Positions 25,909-34,402 are shown, counted from the stretch's first letter. The stretch: 64,000 nucleotides of DNA from Thomasclavelia ramosa DSM 1402 (GCF_014131695.1 NZ_CP036346.1:1860001-1924000), one strand, 5' to 3'. Made by a program: numbers and translations. Notes: generated by a model from the letters alone, not told the origin.

Positions 25909-26152
25909 TTTTAATAACTTAGTGTCTAATACACTTATCTCCTCACTTTAAACTTTATCCCATATTGAATCTGTTTTTGAGCGCATTAAAGCCCTTATCC
26001 CGAGATAACCTTGTACTTCACTAAGAATTTATATCTTAATATATTTTTTATATCAAAATAATTCATTATACTCACTCCCCTCTCTTTATCCCAGGATTAG
26101 TATAACAAATTTAGGCCCTTTAAAATATAAAAATTATGTGTATTGATCAAAT
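25909..26152 (-). other. Region with a possible broken small gene
   Basis: On the minus strand GGGGAG precedes an ATG (about 26062) that opens a 23-residue frame, MNYFDIKNILRYKFLVKYKV then ISG and stop. A +1 shift continues as VQGYLGIRALMRSKT and on to WDKV before a stop. The two parts look like one small coding sequence broken by a frameshift. I cannot assign a family, and it may be chance. Confidence 0.3.
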
Positions 26153-26698
26153 TTAGCTAAGCTTTTCACTTAGCCGTAATTGAGATACTATTTTTGAGTA
26201 TGATCTCATCTGCATAAATTGCATTTGATATTTTTTTATAAATACTTTTATTATCTTCTTTTCTTCATCCATTAACGAAAGACCTGTTAATTTCAAAATT
26301 TTCGACCATTTTTTTTCATAATTTTTAACTACATAAAAAGCATTAGAACGTTCAATGGTTGGATATACCATCAAAAATTCTTCAAGTCTATGATTATAAT
26401 ATGAACGCAACAATTCAATTTGAGTTGTTACTAGTAACATTGACGAAGGAACCATACATTCTACAAAAAGCGCATGTGTTCTACCGCAATGTTTACACAT
26501 CACTCGTTGAATTTGAATACATATTTTTCGCGTGGATGTTTTATAATACCTTTGATAATAGCCAATTTTAACTAGTTTACCATTGCTGCCACAGTCACAT
26601 TCAAGCCCCTTCATATCAACCCGTATCAGTGCTTGATCATATGTTTCTTGTGTGAATTCCTTTTTTAAATATACTGTATCATTTGAAATTATAATCAT
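26153..26698 (-). CDS. DUF6431-type zinc-binding protein
   Basis: 181 residues with a zinc ribbon near the N-terminus: CDCGSNGKLVKIG around residue 34 and VMCKHCGRTHALF around 67, with GYYQRYYKT between. The rest is helical and basic. This matches the DUF6431 family (ribbon followed by a region resembling transposase accessory or HTH proteins) found in many copies in gut Firmicutes, often near mobile elements; the link to transposition is inference. No transposase is adjacent here. The C-terminus is slightly unusual and may be frayed. Confidence 0.65.
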   Translation of the reverse strand: MIIISNDTVYLKKEFTQETYDQALIRVDMKGLECDCGSNGKLVKIGYYQRYYKTSTRKICIQIQRVMCKHCGRTHALFVECMVPSSMLLVTTQIELLRSYYNHRLEEFLMVYPTIERSNAFYVVKNYEKKWSKILKLTGLSLMDEEKKIIKVFIKKYQMQFMQMRSYSKIVSQLRLSEKLS

Positions 26699-26790
26699 TT
26701 TTAGCTCTCCCGTTTATACTTATATATTACGCTTAATCAGGTAATCAAATCAATAAATATTTTGCTATTATTTGATATACTAAAGATAAA

Positions 26791-26862
26791 AAACTACGTC
26801 TTACTAAACCATTTCCATTAAATACTTATATATATGAAATTTAGTTCAAATAACGTAGTTTT
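26791..26862 (-). terminator. Long-loop terminator of the small HTH gene
   Basis: Outer stem AAAACTACGT / ACGTAGTTTT with an inner ACTAAA / TTTAGT match and a T run on the minus strand, just past the HTH gene stop. Confidence 0.6.
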
Positions 26863-26865
26863 ATT

Positions 26866-27096
26866 TTATTTAGTTTCTTGAGGCGGAATATAAGTAACTA
26901 ATTCTTCTATGTTACACTCAAGATAATAACATAGTTTACAAATAAGATTTGCATCGATCCTTTGAAAAGAATTTTTGCAATATCGATTAAAATTAGGTCG
27001 AGGTATATCCAATTCTTTGCATATTTTATTTTTGCTTATTCCTTTATTTTTTAAAATCTGCTCTATATTCATTATTATATGTCCATATTCATTCAT
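26866..27096 (-). CDS. XRE-family HTH regulator
   Basis: 76 residues; ILKNKGISKNKICKELDIPRPNFNRYCKN is a Cro/C1-type helix-turn-helix, ending in LECNIEELVTYI. The Shine-Dalgarno GAGGTGA overlaps a possible GTG start, so ATG 27096, five bases later, is chosen. It is divergent from the unknown 235-residue gene, and the shared 145-bp region holds repeats that may be its operators. Confidence 0.82.
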   Translation of the reverse strand: MNEYGHIIMNIEQILKNKGISKNKICKELDIPRPNFNRYCKNSFQRIDANLICKLCYYLECNIEELVTYIPPQETK

Positions 27097-27138
27097 TGAA
27101 ATCACCTCTTTGAAATAAGTATAAATAATAAATTGCCT

Positions 27139-27176
27139 TTTAGTAATTATCTATATAGATATTTGCTATTTAGTAA
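27139..27176. promoter_or_regulatory. Possible operator array between divergent genes
   Basis: Direct repeat TTTAGTAA at 27139-27146 and 27169-27176 (30 bases apart, three helical turns) flanks the perfect palindrome ATCTATATAGAT at 27149-27160. Position between an HTH gene and its divergent neighbour suggests regulatory sites; AT-richness makes chance possible. Confidence 0.45.
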
Positions 27177-27241
27177 GGTATTATATTGATGTAGCTATTT
27201 TTCCCAAAATTAATACTTATAACAAAGAAGGAGTAAAATTT

Positions 27242-27949
27242 ATGTATATGTATGATTTTTTTAATTCATTAGACTTATTACAGCAGGTTCCCAATATTAA
27301 TGATTTACCAAGAGGTAACTATCTATATTTTGGTATTTGTAAAAAAGATGAATTAATTCAAAGAGGTTATAAAGTTAGCTGTGACAAATTGTATCTAACC
27401 TATGCAAGATATGATGATTTATCTAATTTATCATACTATCCAATTGATAAGTTCTATAACTATATGAATCAGCTCACATCAAATCTAATTGATTTAAATG
27501 AGTTAGACAATAATGAACTTAAAGCTAGCTTATTTGAAGCAATATGGCTTATAAATGAGATTGCATATTTAGAAGAAATTCCTTTTTTTAATGCTAAATT
27601 AAACATTGAAGTTTCTACTTTATGTGACATGATCGATCATAATGGTGATGAATTTGATCACAGCATTGACTATTTTGATAATATTGGTTTATTGAAAAAA
27701 ATTCATATTGCTCAAATTAGATATTTTATTTCACAGTATCTTCGTGCTAAATTGAAAATTAATAAAACTTATTCAAACATTGATTTAGCTAAATTTGATA
27801 GTTTCGTTTTAGATTCAATGAATCGATTTATTGAAGTCGCTCCAATTAAGTATAAAGTTGAAATTTATACTAATCTGGATAATCCTGAATTTGACAGTAT
27901 TTTTGAACAAATCGTAGTTTTAAATGAGCGACAAAGTAACAAAACCTAG
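27242..27949 (+). CDS. Unknown protein, 235 aa
   Basis: Not recognised. Soluble, acidic, 235 residues, no signal peptide or membrane segment, no Cys cluster. AAGGAG sits eight bases before the ATG. Visible features: SLDLLQQVPNINDLPRGNYL near the start, an acidic helical middle (IDLNELDNNELKASLFEAIW), ICKKDELIQRGYKV and FFNAKLNIEVSTLCDM. It faces the XRE regulator divergently, an arrangement seen for regulator/effector or toxin-antitoxin-like pairs; that is only context. Confidence 0.7.
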   Translation: MYMYDFFNSLDLLQQVPNINDLPRGNYLYFGICKKDELIQRGYKVSCDKLYLTYARYDDLSNLSYYPIDKFYNYMNQLTSNLIDLNELDNNELKASLFEAIWLINEIAYLEEIPFFNAKLNIEVSTLCDMIDHNGDEFDHSIDYFDNIGLLKKIHIAQIRYFISQYLRAKLKINKTYSNIDLAKFDSFVLDSMNRFIEVAPIKYKVEIYTNLDNPEFDSIFEQIVVLNERQSNKT

Positions 27950-27977
27950 TCTTCTTTATTTCTGAATATACGTCATA

Positions 27978-28000
27978 AAAAAATTCCCTTATTAGGGAAA
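27978..28000 (-). terminator. Terminator of the DUF1648-like gene
   Basis: Stem TTCCC / GGGAA with a loop of six and a T run on the minus strand. Confidence 0.7.
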
Positions 28001-28019
28001 CTTGATTTAATTATACTTT

Positions 28020-28358
28020 TTAAATTATGGCTTTAACTATAAATGCTCCTATAACAACAATTATCAAAAATTGAAAAAATATACTAATTATATCTATCAC
28101 TAACGAGGATTTAATCATTTTATGCAATTCTTTCATCAATGGTATCTCATATTTAAATGTAAATAATAAGTTTATTAGAACTATAATTAGATAGAAAACA
28201 ATAAGTGTAGATTTATTACCATAAGAGAAATTCCCTGACAAATCAGCATGAATAATGACTGGTGATTCAATTGTTTGCCAATTTAGTAACAAGGCTATAC
28301 CTAAAAGAGCAATAATGATCCAAGAAATAATCTTAATAATTTTCTTAATATTTACCAT
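28020..28358 (-). CDS. Small DUF1648/SdpI-like membrane protein
   Basis: 112 residues with three hydrophobic segments (about 8-26, 50-66, 88-110). The loop SPVIIHADLSGNFSYGNKSTLIVFY matches the DUF1648 pattern (P-H-x-x-x-G-x-x-x-x-x-x-K) found at the start of SdpI immunity proteins. It lacks the SdpI C-terminal segments. Function unknown; membrane-located. Confidence 0.65.
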   Translation of the reverse strand: MVNIKKIIKIISWIIIALLGIALLLNWQTIESPVIIHADLSGNFSYGNKSTLIVFYLIIVLINLLFTFKYEIPLMKELHKMIKSSLVIDIISIFFQFLIIVVIGAFIVKAII

Positions 28359-28392
28359 AGTTTCTCTCCTTTACAGCTTTTCAATAAGCGAA

Positions 28393-28638
28393 TTATAACT
28401 CTTTTTCATTAATAATCTCTATTTGACAGCTAGCACATCTAAATACTTTAATTCGACAGCCTTTTATCAAATTTAATTTTGCTAAAATAACCTGCTGTTT
28501 ATTTGGATGATTAATAATCCAGCTATTTTTTTCATTATCCAGAGTCCAACAAATATCATTTTTCCCCGAATAAATATAACCAAGGATCATCTCGCTAGCA
28601 CAATATGGAGATTTCATTGATACTTTCTCAACTTTCAT
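28393..28638 (-). CDS. Small zinc-ribbon-like protein (DUF6487 type), one Cys missing
   Basis: 81 residues resembling DUF6487: SPYCASEMILGYIYSG at the start and VFRCASCQIEIINEKEL at the end. In the family the first motif is CPYC; here it is SPYC, so one of four zinc ligands is lost while the CASC pair is intact. Zinc binding may be weakened or the protein decaying. It lies 34 bases upstream of the DUF1648-like gene on the same strand. Confidence 0.6.
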   Translation of the reverse strand: MKVEKVSMKSPYCASEMILGYIYSGKNDICWTLDNEKNSWIINHPNKQQVILAKLNLIKGCRIKVFRCASCQIEIINEKEL

Positions 28639-28689
28639 AATTATTTAAATAATCAATTTAAGTATACAATTTTTTATTCAAAAATAAAA

Positions 28690-28727
28690 ATGATTAGATA
28701 AACTAACAGCTATTAGTTCTAATCATC
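28690..28727 (-). terminator. Terminator of the YolD / Y-polymerase operon
   Basis: Two-part stem ATGATTAG...AACTAA / TTAGTT-CTAATCAT with a six-base loop and T run on the minus strand. Confidence 0.8.
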
Positions 28728-28841
28728 TCTATTTTGATACCATAAAATTATCATTAAAACTAAAATATTATATACATCCAGCCACATGAAAATAGCAATA
28801 TTTTTTTACTAAAATAAACTTATCTCATAATAACCATTAAC

Positions 28842-29249
28842 TTATTCAAGCTCGTATATATCATCAATATTTATTTTTACACCGTTTTCAAGCACTAATA
28901 AATTTTCATATTCGTTAATTTTTTTTAGGTGATTTATAATTGTAATGTATTGTCCACCCGATTTTTTTTGATCTGCTTCAAAATATGTTATTTTTATTAA
29001 CGGTGCTTCAGTAAGATGCTTTAATAATTGTTGTAATCTGAAATTAATAATTGCTATACGATCTTCATCCAAGATTTTTCTTTGAGCTGTTAGTCGCTCA
29101 GTTTCCTTAATTGAGTCCTTATGTCCTGTCAGTGCAGCAAAAGGAGCAAATTGAGCTGCACGATCTTCTAATGACATCTGTGGATGCTTGATTGAAATAT
29201 GATGTGGTAAATTAATAATATCTTGATAGTCATGAATGTTTTTTGTCAT
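28842..29249 (-). CDS. YolD-like protein
   Basis: 135 residues with the YolD signature: LEDRAAQFAPFAALTGHKDSI near residue 27, then a small beta domain (SGGQYITIINHLKKI). YolD-like proteins are regularly encoded beside Y-family polymerases in Firmicutes and mobile elements and are thought to modulate them. It overlaps the end of the polymerase gene by 4 bases, supporting joint expression. Confidence 0.88.
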   Translation of the reverse strand: MTKNIHDYQDIINLPHHISIKHPQMSLEDRAAQFAPFAALTGHKDSIKETERLTAQRKILDEDRIAIINFRLQQLLKHLTEAPLIKITYFEADQKKSGGQYITIINHLKKINEYENLLVLENGVKINIDDIYELE

Positions 29250-30766
29250 GCTTTATGCCCGCCTATTGTTTTATTACGTTCTCTCCCTGTTGCTCCTTCT
29301 GCTAAGTTCATCCCTTTTAAAACTGCATTCTTACCATATTTCTTTTTTAACTCCAAAGTTGTTTTTTGAAGTCTTTTTTCTTTCTCTAAATCACGTCTTT
29401 GTTTTTCTTCATCTTTCTTTTGTTGATCATAATCAGTAAATAGATCCATTTGTTGTATTGTCGGCTTTATTTTAATACTGCTTTCATCAATAATATGATT
29501 GGCAGAAATATTAAACCTTCTAATTGTTAAGAATCTTTTAACATGTTCTTCATACCATTTTAAAACTGCCAAGATAATTAATTTTGCTGATGCAGTATAA
29601 CTATCAAGATTAATTGTTCCATGGGCATGCTTTGGAATCTTTCGCCCATATCTATCGGTAATTATTTCCTCGCGATAAAGACTACCCGTAGTTACATTTT
29701 CAATATCATATCCAATAGTAATAATAATTTGGTTTGTAACAAGCTTTTTATCAACTAAACTTAATGCTAATGCGTCCAGCATTTCTTTAAGTATCAATTT
29801 ACCTTTTTCGAATGAATAAGGTGAACTCAAAACCTGTCCAATTCCAATGCTATTATTTTCTGGTTTATATGCCTTAATATGTTGCATTGTACAAGGTTCA
29901 CATCCCCAAGCATGATCAATCAGCAATTCAGCGTTAATACCAAATATACTATAAAGAAGGTCTTCATTATAATATTCATCTTCACTGCCCACTGAACATT
30001 TGGCAATATCGCCCATTGTAAATAAACCTATTTTCTTTAATTTTTTTTCATAACCTCGTCCTATTCGCCAAAAATCTGTAATCGGCTGATGATGCCATAA
30101 ATATTTTCGATATCGCATTTCATCTAGATAGGCAATCCGAACCCCATCTTCATCCGCTTTAACATGTTTAGCAACAATATCCATTGCCACTTTTGCGAGG
30201 TATAGGTTTGTTCCTATTCCTGCAGTAGCTGTTATGCCAATCGTTTCTAGAATATCTAATATTATCATTTTAGCAAATTCTCCAGGTGTTTTTCTTGAAG
30301 CTTTCAAATAACTAGTTGCATCAATAAAAACTTCGTCAATCGAATAGACGTGGAGATCCTCAGGTGATACATATTTCAAATAAATGTTATATATTCGTGT
30401 ACTATATTCCATATACAAAGCCATTCTGGGTGATGCTGCTATATAGCTTAATTCTAAATAAGGATTTTTCTTTAGTTGAGAATCAAAATAAGATTTATCT
30501 ATAAAATTTCTGTCGTTAATTGCTCTTTTTCTTTGAAAATTAACTTCTTTGACTTTTTGTATGACTTCAAACAATCTTGCTCGGCCTGAAATACCGTACT
30601 GTTTTAAAGATGGTGATACCGCTAAACAAATCGTCTTCTCTGTTTTACTAGTGTCAGCTACAACAAGATTAGTAGTTAAAGGATCTAAATTTCTTTCAAT
30701 ACATTCAACTGAAGCATAAAAAGATTTTAAATCAATCGCCATATATACATGTCCCGCTGCTTCCAT
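29246..30766 (-). CDS. Y-family DNA polymerase (UmuC/UvrX type)
   Basis: Translesion polymerase. Palm motifs: YMAIDLKSFYASVE near residue 9-22 (first catalytic Asp) and YSIDEVFIDAT near 140 (catalytic Asp-Glu); little-finger region with the HhH-type ITDFWRIGRGYEKKLKKIG near 225. 506 residues, longer than DinB and typical of the UvrX/UmuC-like branch paired with YolD. A basic C-terminus (QRRDLEKEKRLQK) follows. No LexA-type box was found in its promoter region. Confidence 0.92.
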   Translation of the reverse strand: MEAAGHVYMAIDLKSFYASVECIERNLDPLTTNLVVADTSKTEKTICLAVSPSLKQYGISGRARLFEVIQKVKEVNFQRKRAINDRNFIDKSYFDSQLKKNPYLELSYIAASPRMALYMEYSTRIYNIYLKYVSPEDLHVYSIDEVFIDATSYLKASRKTPGEFAKMIILDILETIGITATAGIGTNLYLAKVAMDIVAKHVKADEDGVRIAYLDEMRYRKYLWHHQPITDFWRIGRGYEKKLKKIGLFTMGDIAKCSVGSEDEYYNEDLLYSIFGINAELLIDHAWGCEPCTMQHIKAYKPENNSIGIGQVLSSPYSFEKGKLILKEMLDALALSLVDKKLVTNQIIITIGYDIENVTTGSLYREEIITDRYGRKIPKHAHGTINLDSYTASAKLIILAVLKWYEEHVKRFLTIRRFNISANHIIDESSIKIKPTIQQMDLFTDYDQQKKDEEKQRRDLEKEKRLQKTTLELKKKYGKNAVLKGMNLAEGATGRERNKTIGGHKA

Positions 30767-30801
30767 TTTAACACTCCATTTCTAAAAAGAATCCACTGTT
30801 T

Positions 30802-30830
30802 ATTCTACTATAGTTTGCCCTTTTTCACAA
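30802..30830 (-). promoter_or_regulatory. Promoter of the polymerase/YolD operon
   Basis: TTGTGA, 17-base spacer, TAGAAT on the minus strand, about 35 bases before the polymerase start. Confidence 0.6.
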
Positions 30831-31118
30831 AGAAAAATCTATTATTATCAAATAATAAATTTTATTTTTAATCCTCACGCTAAGTATACAAAAAATAAGT
30901 TTATTAACTTATTAGCTCACTATATTGGAAACTCTCTTTATAGCAGCTATGTATTTATTGATATACAAATAGTATTTTAAAAGACAATATTATAAAGATG
31001 GTATTTTTTATGCGATATAATAATTATATTTATTTATAATATTTTTTTCTTAAATGATTTATTTATTATCAGACTAATAGTATTATATTAAATATACAAG
31101 AAGGAGGACAATATAAAA
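30831..31118. other. Upstream region of gdhA
   Basis: About 290 very AT-rich bases with no gene and no promoter pair I trust. AAGGAGG lies at 31101-31107. No riboswitch consensus was recognised. Confidence 0.5.
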
Positions 31119-32462
31119 ATGGATTATATTACTAAAGTATTTAATCAAGTAAAAGAAAAAAATGCTGATCAACCTGAATTTATTCAAGCAGTTGAAGAAG
31201 TATTAGAAAGCTTACGACCTGTAATCGAAGCTCATCCTGAATATGAAAAACAAGCTATTCTTGAAAGATTAGTAGAACCTGAAAGAACTTTAATGTTTAA
31301 AGTACCTTGGATGGATGATAATGGTCAAGTACAAGTAAACCGTGGATATCGTGTTCAATTCTCAAGTGCAATTGGACCATATAAAGGGGGATTAAGATTA
31401 CATCCTAGTGTAAATCTTGGAATTATCAAATTCTTAGGATTTGAACAAATTTTCAAAAATGCATTAACTACACTACCTATCGGTGGTGGTAAAGGTGGAT
31501 CTGATTTCGATCCACAAGGAAAATCTGATAACGAAATTATGCGTTTCTGCCAAAGCTTCATGACTGAATTATATCGTCATATTGGACCAGACGTAGATGT
31601 ACCTGCTGGGGATATTGGTACAGGTGCCCGTGAAATTGGTTATATGTATGGTCAATATCGTCGTATTCGTGGTGCTTTTGAAAATGGTGTTTTAACTGGT
31701 AAGCCATTGCCATATGGAGGAAGTTTAATTCGTCCCGAAGCAACTGGATTTGGAGCATGCTACTATGGTAAAGAAGTATTAGAACATTTCAATGATTCTT
31801 ATGAAGGAAAAACAATTGCTTGTTCTGGATATGGAAACGTAGCATGGGGTGTTTGTTTAAAAGCTCGTGAATTTGGAGCTAAAGTCGTATCAATTTCTGG
31901 ACGTGATGGATATGTATATGATCCTGAAGGAATTACTACAGATGAAAAAATTGATTTCTTATGTAAAATTCGTGAATCAAATGATGTTAAACTAAAAGAC
32001 TATGCTGAAAAATTCGGATGTGAATTCCACGCTGGTGAAAAACCTTGGGGATTAAAAGTAGATATGGCTTTCCCATGCGCTACACAAAATGAAATTGGTA
32101 TAGAAGAAGCTAAACAATTAACTGCTAATGGTGTTAAATACATTATTGAAGGTGCTAATATGCCTACTACACCTGAAGCAATGGAATACTTTATTAGTAA
32201 CGGTGGAACTCTAGGACCTGCAAAAGCTGCTAATGCTGGTGGGGTTGCAGTTTCTGCATTAGAAATGGCTCAAAACTCAATGCGTTATAATTGGACACGT
32301 GAAGAAGTTGATGCTAAATTAAAACAAATTATGAAAGACATTCACGATCATTCAAAAGCTGCGGCTGAAAAATACGGTCTTGGATATGATCTTGTAAAAG
32401 GTGCAAACATTGCCGGATTTGAAAAAGTTGTTGCAGCAATGATTTCTCAAGGAATTTATTAA
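31119..32462 (+). CDS. gdhA: NADP-type glutamate dehydrogenase
   Basis: Cytoplasmic hexameric enzyme converting 2-oxoglutarate and ammonia to glutamate. Motifs: VQFSSAIGPYKGGLRLHP (substrate lysine) near residue 85, LPIGGGKGGSDFDP (catalytic lysine) near 125, DVPAGDIGTGAREIGYM near 165 and the nucleotide fold CSGYGNVAWG near 235. 447 residues, the size of the small hexameric NADP-type class. Strong AAGGAGG precedes it. Stands alone and ends in a terminator. Confidence 0.95.
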   Translation: MDYITKVFNQVKEKNADQPEFIQAVEEVLESLRPVIEAHPEYEKQAILERLVEPERTLMFKVPWMDDNGQVQVNRGYRVQFSSAIGPYKGGLRLHPSVNLGIIKFLGFEQIFKNALTTLPIGGGKGGSDFDPQGKSDNEIMRFCQSFMTELYRHIGPDVDVPAGDIGTGAREIGYMYGQYRRIRGAFENGVLTGKPLPYGGSLIRPEATGFGACYYGKEVLEHFNDSYEGKTIACSGYGNVAWGVCLKAREFGAKVVSISGRDGYVYDPEGITTDEKIDFLCKIRESNDVKLKDYAEKFGCEFHAGEKPWGLKVDMAFPCATQNEIGIEEAKQLTANGVKYIIEGANMPTTPEAMEYFISNGGTLGPAKAANAGGVAVSALEMAQNSMRYNWTREEVDAKLKQIMKDIHDHSKAAAEKYGLGYDLVKGANIAGFEKVVAAMISQGIY

Positions 32463-32472
32463 TAGATAAGAT

Positions 32473-32507
32473 AAAAGCGCTAATCTTCTTGATTAACGCT
32501 TTTTTTA
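32473..32507. terminator. Terminator shared by gdhA and the converging gene
   Basis: Stem AGCGCTAATC / GATTAACGCT (one C-A mismatch), TTCTT loop, seven T on the plus strand and four on the minus strand. Confidence 0.85.
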
Positions 32508-32872
32508 TATTCTTTGATATTTTCCATTACTTCTTCATAAAATGACTCAGCATCTAAAATATAAAGTGTTGAAATACCTTTATGTTTTATCTTAACTTTG
32601 TGTTTGCTCACTAATTTTATTTCTTTAACATCTTTATAGTCTATCAAAGCTGGTAAGATTCCAATTCCTTTAAATTCATAAACTAGCATCGAATCATTAA
32701 ATATCTTCATATTATATTTTGTTGTTAACATCATTAATACAACAAACGATAAGATTACACCAATAATCACTTTTGAACGATTATGATCTAGTGCAAAATA
32801 AACACACACACCGCCAATCACAAAGAAAAAGATAATTGAAAAAATTAACATTCTAAACTCTTTATATTTCAT
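32480..32872 (-). CDS. Small membrane protein with PH-like tail
   Basis: 130 residues: two hydrophobic segments (about 8-27 and 34-50), then a soluble beta-rich part (MLVYEFKGIGILPALIDYKDVKEIKLVSK in two pieces) like the PH-like domains of YcxB/EbsA-type membrane proteins. The C-terminus is basic. No known role; ordinary chromosomal small gene. Confidence 0.65.
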   Translation of the reverse strand: MKYKEFRMLIFSIIFFFVIGGVCVYFALDHNRSKVIIGVILSFVVLMMLTTKYNMKIFNDSMLVYEFKGIGILPALIDYKDVKEIKLVSKHKVKIKHKGISTLYILDAESFYEEVMENIKEYKKSVNQED

Positions 32873-32911
32873 GAATCCACCTCTTATTAATATTCAATAG
32901 TATATCATAAT

Positions 32912-32940
32912 CAAAAATAAAAACAACCCAAAGGTTGCTA
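32912..32940 (-). terminator. Terminator of the tRNA array
   Basis: Stem CAACC / GGTTG with TTTG loop and a TTTTTATTTTT tract on the minus strand, 10 bases after tRNA-Glu. Confidence 0.8.
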
Positions 32941-32948
32941 ATTTCAAA

Positions 32949-33024
32949 TGGTGACCTGTACGGGATTCGAACCCGTGAATGCATGCGTGAAAGGCATGTG
33001 AGTTAACCGTTTCTCCAACAGGCC
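32949..33024 (-). tRNA. tRNA-Glu (TTC)
   Basis: Loop CTTTCAC gives anticodon TTC; acceptor GGCCTGT / ACAGGTC, discriminator A, CCA encoded. Last gene of the array and outside the duplicated block. Confidence 0.95.
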
Positions 33025-33031
33025 AAATCAA

Positions 33032-33107
<76 letters not shown>

Positions 33108-33109
33108 AT

Positions 33110-33186
33110 TGGCGGTCTGGACGGGACTCGAACCCGCGACCTCCGCCGTGACAGGGCGGCATTCTAACCAACTGAACTACCAGACC
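33110..33186 (-). tRNA. tRNA-Asp (GTC), copy 1
   Basis: Anticodon loop CTGTCAC; acceptor GGTCTGG / CCAGACC; discriminator G and CCA. Confidence 0.96.
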
Positions 33187-33188
33187 AA

Positions 33189-33265
<77 letters not shown>

Positions 33266-33308
33266 ATATTTTTTGCATTATTTTATTTCGGCTGAATTTT
33301 AAATTAAA

Positions 33309-33401
33309 TGGCGAGGGATGAGGGATTCGAACCCCCGCGGGACGTTAATCCCCTGTCGGTTTTCAAGACCGATCCCTTCAGCCGGACTTGGGTAATCCCT
33401 C
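33309..33401 (-). tRNA. tRNA-Ser (TGA), copy 1
   Basis: Class II tRNA with long variable arm; loop CTTGAAA gives anticodon TGA; acceptor GAGGGAT / ATCCCTC, discriminator G and CCA. Confidence 0.95.
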
Positions 33402-33413
33402 GCATTCTTAAAT

Positions 33414-33490
33414 TGGTGGACCCTGTTGGACTCGAACCAACGACCGATCGGTTATGAGCCGATAGCTCTAACCAACTGAGCTAAGGGTCC
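33414..33490 (-). tRNA. tRNA-Ile2 (CAT, probably lysidine-modified), copy 1
   Basis: Loop CTCATAA; the body GGACCCTTAGCTCAGTTGGTTAG matches Firmicute tRNA-Ile2 rather than elongator Met, so C34 is probably converted to lysidine by TilS to read AUA. Assignment by resemblance. Confidence 0.8.
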
Positions 33491-33526
33491 TTGTTGTTTC
33501 TTGACTTACGGGCACCGTTATTAAAT

Positions 33527-33603
33527 TGGTAGCGGGGAAGGGATTCGAACCCCCGACCCACCGGGTATGAACCGATTGCTCTAGCCAACTGAGCTACCCC
33601 GCC
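33527..33603 (-). tRNA. Elongator tRNA-Met (CAT), copy 1
   Basis: Loop TTCATAC; acceptor GGCGGGG / CCCCGCT, resembling Firmicute elongator tRNA-Met; discriminator A and CCA. Confidence 0.88.
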
Positions 33604-33640
33604 GTAATCAACTACAGCAATGCTATAATTTAATAATTAA

Positions 33641-33716
33641 TGGTGGAGCCTAGCGGGATCGAACCGCTGACCCCCTGCGTGCAAGGCAGGTGCTCTCCCA
33701 GCTGAGCTAAGGCCCC
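33641..33716 (-). tRNA. tRNA-Ala (TGC), copy 1
   Basis: Loop CTTGCAC; acceptor GGGGCCT / AGGCTCC with the G3-U70 identity pair; CCA encoded. Confidence 0.96.
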
Positions 33717-33731
33717 AATTATTATTTTAAA

Positions 33732-33808
33732 TGGTCGGGAAGACAGGATTTGAACCTGCGACCCCCTGGTCCCAAACCAGGTGCACTACCAAGCTGTGCT
33801 ACTTCCCG
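33732..33808 (-). tRNA. tRNA-Pro (TGG), copy 1
   Basis: Loop TTTGGGA; acceptor CGGGAAG / CTTCCCG; discriminator A and CCA. Confidence 0.96.
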
Positions 33809-33825
33809 TTCTATTTTTACTCAAA

Positions 33826-33902
33826 TGGCGCGCTAGGCAGGAATCGAACCCACAACCTCTTGATCCGTAGTCAAGCACTCTATCCAGTTGAGCTACTAGC
33901 GC
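33826..33902 (-). tRNA. tRNA-Arg (ACG), copy 1
   Basis: Loop CTACGGA, anticodon ACG (A34 probably edited to inosine); acceptor GCGCTAG / CTAGCGC; CCA encoded. Confidence 0.95.
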
Positions 33903-33926
33903 ATCGTTCACTTACAACGCCTATCT

Positions 33927-33955
33927 ATATTAACACATCTTATTAGCTTTTGCAA
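33927..33955 (-). promoter_or_regulatory. Promoter within tRNA block copy 1
   Basis: TTGCAA, 17-base spacer, TAATAT on the minus strand, about 25 bases before tRNA-Arg. The same promoter is in copy 2. Confidence 0.8.
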
Positions 33956-33995
33956 GATTTATTTATACTTTTTTAGACAACACGCCATCAATGCC

Positions 33996-34022
33996 CGAAA
34001 TAAAAACGAACCATTGTTCGTT
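33996..34022 (-). terminator. Terminator between the two tRNA blocks
   Basis: Perfect stem AACGAAC / GTTCGTT, CATT loop, TTTTTATTT tract on the minus strand. It lies in the 67-base linker unique to the junction and makes the two blocks separate transcription units. Confidence 0.82.
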
Positions 34023-34032
34023 ATGTTTTAAA

Positions 34033-34108
<76 letters not shown>

Positions 34109-34110
34109 AT

Positions 34111-34187
34111 TGGCGGTCTGGACGGGACTCGAACCCGCGACCTCCGCCGTGACAGGGCGGCATTCTAACCAACTGAACTACCAGACC
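34111..34187 (-). tRNA. tRNA-Asp (GTC), copy 2
   Basis: Same sequence as the copy at 33110-33186. Confidence 0.96.
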
Positions 34188-34189
34188 AA

Positions 34190-34266
<77 letters not shown>

Positions 34267-34309
34267 ATATTTTTTGCATTATTTTATTTCGGCTGAATTT
34301 TAAATTAAA

Positions 34310-34402
34310 TGGCGAGGGATGAGGGATTCGAACCCCCGCGGGACGTTAATCCCCTGTCGGTTTTCAAGACCGATCCCTTCAGCCGGACTTGGGTAATCCC
34401 TC
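34310..34402 (-). tRNA. tRNA-Ser (TGA), copy 2
   Basis: Same sequence as the copy at 33309-33401. Confidence 0.95.

Noticed and set aside
24862-28814. TTTACTAAAA seen at about 24862, 24897 and 28805
   Set aside because: In DNA this AT-rich a few copies of such a 10-mer are expected by chance, so no shared operator is claimed.
24956-30766. Prophage or conjugative element
   Set aside because: Apart from the DUF6431-type protein and the YolD/polymerase pair there are no structural, replication, relaxase or integrase genes in this block.
29246-30850. LexA-regulated Y-polymerase
   Set aside because: No GAAC-N4-GTTC type box could be found before the polymerase gene, so SOS control is not claimed.
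33731-33946. 71-residue reading frame (also at 34732-34947) with GFEPATPWSQTRCTTKL
   Set aside because: It is antisense to tRNA-Pro and tRNA-Arg; this kind of frame is a well-known false protein in databases.
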